Shown: positions 58,670-64,000 of the stretch, one piece after another | Position numbering within the stretch: the first letter of the stretch is position 1 | Layout of the letters: each line of letters opens with the position of its first letter | Assembly (NCBI GenBank): GCA_026826555.1 | Contig: JAKSZT010054573.1 | Location: 3,099,998-3,163,997, forward strand | Source of the DNA: Tolypeutes matacus | Taxonomy: Eukaryota > Chordata > Mammalia > Cingulata > Chlamyphoridae | Direction: 5' to 3' | Length of the DNA stretch: 64,000 nt | Notes under the pieces: model-generated | Databases searched by the model: none | What the model was told of the DNA's origin: nothing | Seen by the model: the letters and a program-made list of their open reading frames with translations, nothing else | Program-made: the position numbers and the translations under genes

Positions 58670-59109
58670 GACTTTCCAATGAATTTTCCAGTGTCCAGAA
58701 GCTTATGGTCAGGCTTTGAGTTGCCCTGGTTGTATCCATAGTAAATTCTGCAGCCTAACTGATGGTTGTCCCACAGGGCTGGCCAGGCAGCTCGCATCAT
58801 CTAGGCCTCATTCTTATTTAAAAGATGAGCAAGACTTTCATTAAAAAAACACCATCTTCTGATACCTGTAGGAAAAATTGAAGCAGGTGTTTTGCATATT
58901 TTCTCAGCTTTCACTCTGAGTCATGGTGGCCAATTTTTCCGTTGACATTTAGTAGCTTTTCACACTAACATCTCTTTGCTCTTAAAGATGATACTTCTAA
59001 GAGATTGCTTGCCTGCAAGGTGAGTTCAAGTCTACCTCCATGTAACATCTTAAACCCAACTTTCTGATGGATCAGTTTAATTCGATTGATATGATGGATG
59101 GCTCAAAAA
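58670..59109. other. Unassigned sequence
   Basis: Right flank of LTR-C. Nothing recognised. Confidence 0.3.
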
Positions 59110-59200
59110 GGACAGTAATTCATCCTTTATTGGTGAAAGGAGAGAGCCCTGCCCTCAATGAGTTTATGCTTAAAGCAAACACGTCACGTAAGGATGGAAA
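59110..59200 (+). repeat. L2/MIR-type fragment
   Basis: 'gagagccctgccctcaatga' followed by 'gtttatgcttaaagcaaaca' resembles the L2 3' text. Short. Confidence 0.45.
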
Positions 59201-59394
59201 TTTTAAAAATAAAAGAAACAAAAACATGACAAGATATACTTGAGGACTTTTTCATTCTAAACTACTAGAAAAGATTTTTAGATTTCAAAGCCTGAATATG
59301 TCCATATCCCCTTCTATTTCTAATTCCCACCAATTTACAAAAATTGATTCTATTGGGGAATTTAATTTCAATGCTAAGTAAACAAAAAACATAG
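59201..59394. other. Unassigned sequence
   Basis: Nothing recognised. Confidence 0.3.
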
Positions 59395-59949
59395 TGTAGC
59401 AGTTTGGCATTGTTTATGAATTCCAAAAAATAGTTATTGTCAGAGGTATCGCTTTTAATTGATTAAATTATGATTAGGACTTTGGGCCATGTCAGTAGGG
59501 CATTGAGTCCCCACCCTTTTGTGGGTGGGGACTCACAGAGAAAAGACATGGCAAAGGACAGAGTTGGAAGTTTTGAGCTGGAGCCTGGGAAGTGAACACG
59601 TAGGAGAAGAACACAGAGGAATAGAGATGGCTCCTTAGACACAGCAGAAGCCCCAGGGAGAGAGACAGAGCCATTCACCTGATAGTTTACAGCTGACCTT
59701 GTGGAGAGAGCACAGCAGTTGATCCCAGAAAGAAACAAGCCCCGGGAAGAGAGGAACCCAAGAAGCCTGAACTCTAGGCAGACGTTGGCAGCCATCTTGC
59801 CCCAACATGTGGCAATAGACTTGGGTGAAGAAAATAACTTACGCTCTATGGCCTGGTAACTGTAAGCTTTTTCCCCAAATAAATACCCCTTATAAAAGCC
59901 AACAGATTTCTGGTATTTTGCATCAGCACCCCTTTGGCTGACTAATACA
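59395..59949 (+). mobile_element. Solo LTR, family LTR-A, copy 3 (intact)
   Basis: 555 bp from 'tgtagcagtttggcattg' to 'ggctgactaataca', flanked by a perfect 5-bp 'catag' (59390-59394 and 59950-59954). Poly(A) signal AATAAA at 59878-59883, then 'gatttctggtattttgcatc'. It contains the U3-like purine-rich block and the 'agccatcttgccccaacatg' block seen in copies 1 and 2. No internal ERV genes; the 165-residue minus frame is antisense to the LTR. This is the reference copy for the family here. Confidence 0.88.
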
Positions 59950-59954
59950 CATAG

Positions 59955-60470
59955 TAACAATACGTCAGCTATCCACCAACTGGAATCATATGTTCACTAG
60001 AGCATTCACTGAAGGACTGAAAATAAATTCACCAGTAATTCTCATTCTCCTTCACTGAAAAATAGAAAAGGTAAATTATCTTATTTGGAGTTCTCAAGGC
60101 CTGCCTAGAGGCTTCTAGCTGTTGTTTTACCAGCACATTTTTGTCCTATTAATGCCTTAAGCCTACAGTAAAATCACTTTTGAACACATTTGAATGGCAA
60201 TTTGAGATTTCATTGTTGTAATAAGATGGCTTTGACTACTTTTCTTTCATTAGAAAAAGGAAGAAAGAAAACCTTATTTGAAACAAAATGATTTAACTAG
60301 GATGAGAGGAGGTGGATGTTAAATCTTGACTTCCAAGCTGTACAGTGTTCCAAAATGCCTTCTGGATTTAATGCTGATTTGAATCAGAGACTAGACTTAA
60401 ATGATGTTAGTTTGCCCAAAGAATACTCAAAGCCTTTAGCTGAGGGCTTTTCCGTAGCCCTCTGTCCAGT
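59955..60470. other. Unassigned sequence
   Basis: Nothing recognised. Confidence 0.3.
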
Positions 60471-60690
60471 TCTTCACCTATTTTTCCATGGACTCCTTTG
60501 CCAGTCAGGTGAAACGAATACTACCGTAATTTATTTATTGCATACATTCATAAGTGAAGGAAATGCTAGATTTCTGTGAGAGGTCAGAGAAAATAGAGAC
60601 AATAAATTTCATTTCAAGCTCACGGACCCCCTCAATCTTTGGTCCATGGACCCCTGGTTAAGAACCCCTGGTCCATAGGATCCCCAGAGA
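60471..60690 (+). repeat. hAT relic, same family as 53319-53813
   Basis: 'ctcctttgccagtcaggtga' at the left and 'ttcaagctcacggaccccct' plus 'ggttaagaacccctg' at the right match the longer copy. The centre is deleted and rearranged. Confidence 0.7.
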
Positions 60691-61020
60691 TATGAGTTCA
60701 TTTTTCCTTTTTGTTTTTGTTTCTGTTTTTACCTTTCTTGGAGAATCTGGCCTGTATAAATGTAGTAAAAACCTCTACATCTAACCATTAAAGCACTCAG
60801 TATAGAAACACTCATTTTACAACTTAACCCACTGCTTAAATTGCACTTGCAGGATTGTGGAGATTAAATCATAACTCCCAGGAGCAGCGCCAGAAGTTAA
60901 TAAGGAGAGGGGTCTGCTGGAATATATATCTTTTTATATTGCTTTCCGCCCAAACAACTCATGGCACTTGAGCCTGGAAGTTTGTAAAAATAAATAAATA
61001 AAATAGTATAATGGCAAAGG
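60691..61020. other. Unassigned sequence
   Basis: Nothing recognised. Confidence 0.3.
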
Positions 61021-62960
61021 GAGTTACATAATTCTGTGGATTATTTTTAGAATCATTTCCATGGTGTGAAAAATAACTGAGAGAAGAATTACATTAATAA
61101 TGTGCGTCTGGCTTCCTAGTAACACTCGGAGCTCTCTGTAGAGTGGGATGGCGGTCCTGCCACTCCTGCCTCTATAAACAGGACACACCCTGGTCTGAAC
61201 AGCCCTTGTCTGACAACACAGAACAAATGGCATGTTGTTTTCCTCTCTTATTCTTAAGCTTGGCAGTCACAGATAAGCGCTTCAAAGACCCTGGCAGACG
61301 GGAGGGGAACTGATTGGCTGCCAATTACTGCTGATGATCTGGACACAGCTGGGGCAGCCTGGAATCCGCCTTTTCCCACATATATGTTAAGTGTCTACCA
61401 TTCAGTCTGCTCCACATAGCGTGAGTGTACTTTCTCATTTGCTTGCTGCCAGCGTGGTTTTTTTTTTCCTCCCCCCAAGGCCTGCTTTCTTTTGAATCTC
61501 GCCTAATTTCTCTCTGAGCCAGGAGAGAGAGGCATGTGCTCATCAACTCAGCAATCCCTGTCCCTTGTCCCTTTTATGATGTGAAAAGACAAACCAGCAC
61601 TACAGACCCTTACTGTCTCCTAGCAAACACCGGAAGAATAACCCACAGCTGGGAAGCGAAGATGCGTGTCTTGCAAAACAGTGGGTGTCGTGATAAGGGA
61701 TCCACTCGCAAGAGGCATGTAATAACATCTCCGCAGAAGCCAGGCAGACTTCCAAAATAGTTTCCTGGTGAATGCCTCCCTTCCCTGATTTGGGAGACAA
61801 AAGCAGAGGAGCCCAGCGGGCTGGGGAGCTAGGCAGCCAGGCAAACTTTTCTTTCTCTGGCTCTCATCCAGCTCTTCATGCTTTTAGGTTCGAAAGGAAG
61901 GAGCCAGTAGCACCTACAGAGAGTGCCAGTGAATATCCCATGCCTTTGAAACTGCCGTCCTCCAAAACGTAGTTGCACACATTTGCCATGGATATGGGTA
62001 GGAGTATTTTTGTATGAAGGCGATTCTGAGTATCAATTTTTTTAAGTGGCTCCCAGGCCAGCACCCTGAATTGAAATAAAAAGACACGTGTCCCAAAGAT
62101 TTCAGATATCCTTCTGTAAATCCCTGACGTGGCTGAGCTGATGAGGATCTGGGCATTCCAAATCCTGCCCTCGGCCTCATGCCTTGCTCTCCCATATACC
62201 ACTGTTCCAAGCCAGGGGCTGACCGGTGAAGCAGGGTGACAGTGCCCCCCCAGACGTTCATATCTTTTCCTGAAATAACTCCCTAAGCCTTGGCTTGAAA
62301 TACCTCCTTCCTCACGGCTCGCCTGTCATTCCTCTCCCGTCTCTCCACTTGATTTTTACAGTGCGTTCTGCTCTTTGAGGTTTTCAGAGCCAGCTTTCAG
62401 GATTTTTCCAAAGGTTATTTTTTTAAATGTCAGTGTTTTTAAGCACCCGGAATAGTTAAGAACGCATTGCCTCTCTGAACCATGGTTGCATTTTCAGGTT
62501 TTAGACAAGCTTTTGGGGCAGAGAAGCTTCAATGACCTTGTCTCTTTACATTGGGACTGTCTTCCAGAAGTCAATTGCAAGAGCCGGTATCTTGCTGTAA
62601 CTTAACTTCCTCTCACGAGAGCCACCAGGGCAAAAAGTTAAAACTCAGCTGATGTGGGAAAGGGTGCCGTGACTTACAGTTGGCACAACAGAAGCTTGCC
62701 CCATGGGAAGGAGCTTGTGTCTACTTGCTACCCTTTTCTTTTACACTCATTATTGAAATATACTGCTGCCCCTCTGTGTATCAAAAGAACCCTGTTTAAA
62801 ACCTTTGACAACATTTTTCAAAAAGATGTAAATTATTAAATTTAGTATTTGATATCATCACAATATATTGTGTCATCAACAATTACCCTTCTAGGAAATA
62901 ACTTTTCGGTGCTGGTATGCATGGCTTCCAGGATTTGTCCTGGAAAAGAAAAAGATTGAC
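61021..62960. other. About 2 kb of apparently unique sequence
   Basis: No repeat recognised, with balanced composition and locally higher GC (61100-61400 and 62100-62350). It contains motif-like elements such as 'ttacattaataatg' (61090), 'cagataagcgc' (61270), and 'gattggctgccaattactg' (61312-61330). Overlapping minus frames of 108 and 115 residues do not resemble a protein. It could hold conserved non-coding elements (inference), and an unrecognised exon cannot be excluded. Confidence 0.35.
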
Positions 62961-63009
62961 AAAATTAATGACATAAAATTAGGGTCTCGCAAACATATTG
63001 TAAGCAATG

Positions 63010-63760
63010 TAAAAAGACAGTAACAACTGGGGAGATAGTTGCAACATCTAAGAAGTGGGCTCTCTTACTTAAAATATGTTAGTAACGCTAGACGCAAAGC
63101 AACAAAGATGGGACAGAGATTTGGGGGGAAATAAAACTAGAAATAAATTTAAACAAGTGAAAAACTCTTTCTCCCACATAAAGAAAGAAAATCAGATCAA
63201 AACAGTGGTGGGAAGCCATCCCTTTGACCCTTGAATTGACAGTGGTCTTAAAGATTGTCACCCCACAGTAGATTATTGGTGGGCTGAACTTGGGGAGTCC
63301 CTGGAGGAAGATTTGGCAGTATTATTTCACATTTTTAAATGTTCATAGCCTTTGACCCAGCACTTCCACTAAGAATGCTTCCTGGTACCTGATACACAGA
63401 TTTATGTTCAAGGCTGTTTGCTTTCTGTAGCATTGTTTTATACTCATACAGAAATGGGAAAAAATTAAAAAGAAAATGACCATTGAATTGACAGAAGTTG
63501 ATTAAATGAGTGACATATACAGTGTTACTAGGCAGTCATGAGAAACTGTGTGTACGTGTGTACGTGTACATGCATATGTGTGTACTAATGTAGACTGTTT
63601 CCAGAAGGTTAGAGAATAACGTTGAAACCATGAGTCTCGGGGGAAGACTGGCTAAGAATCTGCTCTCCAAGAAAAAGGAAGTCTTTTCTGTATAAGTTTT
63701 TGTATTATTTGATTTTTTCCGTATGTGCTGCGATTTTCAGTTAAAAATAATTCATTAAAT
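63010..63760 (+). repeat. L1M 3' end (ORF2 end and 3'UTR)
   Basis: Sense order: 'agattattggtgggctgaac', 'agatttggcagtattatttc', 'catagcctttgacccagcac', 'ttccactaagaatgcttcct', 'aggctgtttgctttctgtag', and a 3' UTR with 'gcatatgtgtgtactaatgt'. Degenerate, all frames closed. Confidence 0.75.
63548..63588. repeat. Short (GT)-rich tract
   Basis: 'tgtgtgtacgtgtgtacgtg' and continuation, embedded in the L1M 3' UTR. Confidence 0.7.
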
Positions 63761-64000
63761 AGTCTCAAATGCCTCATTTCCCATTAACAAAATGCTGGAT
63801 TGGAAGCCTCACATTCTGTTAGAAAATTCCAGGCTCCTAGATGGCCAAGTGGCACCAACTGACAGAGGATCACAAACGAATGAACTCATGAGGTAGGTGA
63901 GATTCACCTGGCTTGTTCACTTTACTCCCCAGTAAAGTGCTTTAAACTTAAGATCTGCTTCAGATGAAACTCATTGTAAGATCAAGATTAATAATGGGTT
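63761..64000. other. Unassigned sequence
   Basis: Nothing recognised to the window edge. Confidence 0.3.

Noticed and set aside
59463..59960. 165-residue minus frame
   Set aside because: Antisense to the LTR-A solo LTR, with no domain.
61876..62261. 108- and 115-residue minus frames in unique DNA
   Set aside because: They overlap in different frames and neither resembles a protein family. Kept only as part of the unique-island observation.
1..64000. A novel multi-gene biological system (defence, toxin-antitoxin, biosynthetic cluster)
   Set aside because: No intact genes, operon-like spacing or ribosome-binding sites exist. The window is mammalian repeat-rich non-coding DNA.

Overview
The window is mammalian nuclear DNA and almost certainly xenarthran, most likely the nine-banded armadillo (Dasypus novemcinctus) or a close relative. 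The main evidence is repeated copies of the DAS-SINE. Each copy has a tRNA-like head with a recognisable A box and B box, often arranged as a dimer of two heads, and that family is known from armadillos. Older repeats shared by placental mammals (MIR, L2-like, MER5A, MER20, MLT1-like LTRs, L1M) form the background. I found no convincing protein-coding exon, tRNA gene, rRNA gene, CRISPR array or bacterial-type operon. Every long reading frame I examined is chance, repeat-derived or antisense to a repeat. This is an intergenic or deep-intronic gene desert.

Layout. 1-5.4 kb: L1ME end, MIR, a xenarthran L1-3'UTR-like retroposon (minus) and a long old L1M (minus). 6.9-8.3 kb: GA repeat, dimeric DAS-SINE, L1M and a 648-bp solo LTR (called LTR-A here). 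9-14 kb: MIR, L2-like and MER5A relics. 14.9-19.5 kb: L1 end, full DAS-SINE, MLT1-like LTR, old L1 and a 442-bp solo LTR (LTR-B) with a perfect 5-bp target duplication. 21.4-24.9 kb: L1ME, an L1M split by a third LTR family (LTR-C), and MER20. 25.6-26.65 kb: a poly(A)-tailed chimeric retrocopy with a 17-bp target duplication. 26.9-28.85 kb: L1 ORF2 remnant. 29.1-30.3 kb: SINE cluster and a 0.5-kb GATA array. 30.6-37.7 kb: L1M, SINE, LTR-A, MLT1-like LTR and an L1 with 5' inversion. 39.5-44 kb: LTR-B fragment, DAS-SINE dimer, L1M, MLT1-like LTR. 45.5-46.3 kb: non-repetitive DNA with a cluster of octamer motifs. 47.4-53.8 kb: hAT elements, an interrupted MLT1-like LTR, a retroposon fragment. 54.7-58.7 kb: an LTR-C invaded by two SINEs and a 2.6-kb retroposon. 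59.4-64 kb: LTR-A with perfect target duplication, hAT fragment, about 2 kb of unique DNA, L1M 3' end.

The content reflects successive waves of retrotransposition rather than genes acting together. L1 machinery would have supplied integration for the SINEs and poly(A) retroposons. ERV-type integration left solo LTRs, and hAT transposons left inverted-repeat relics. The most informative parts are the nested insertions, whose target duplications give a readable relative history. The unique stretches at 45.5-46.3 kb and 61.0-62.9 kb are the best candidates for regulatory sequence, but that is inference from sequence character only. Family names such as MLT1-like or hAT-Charlie-like come from recognised consensus similarity and were not checked by a search.
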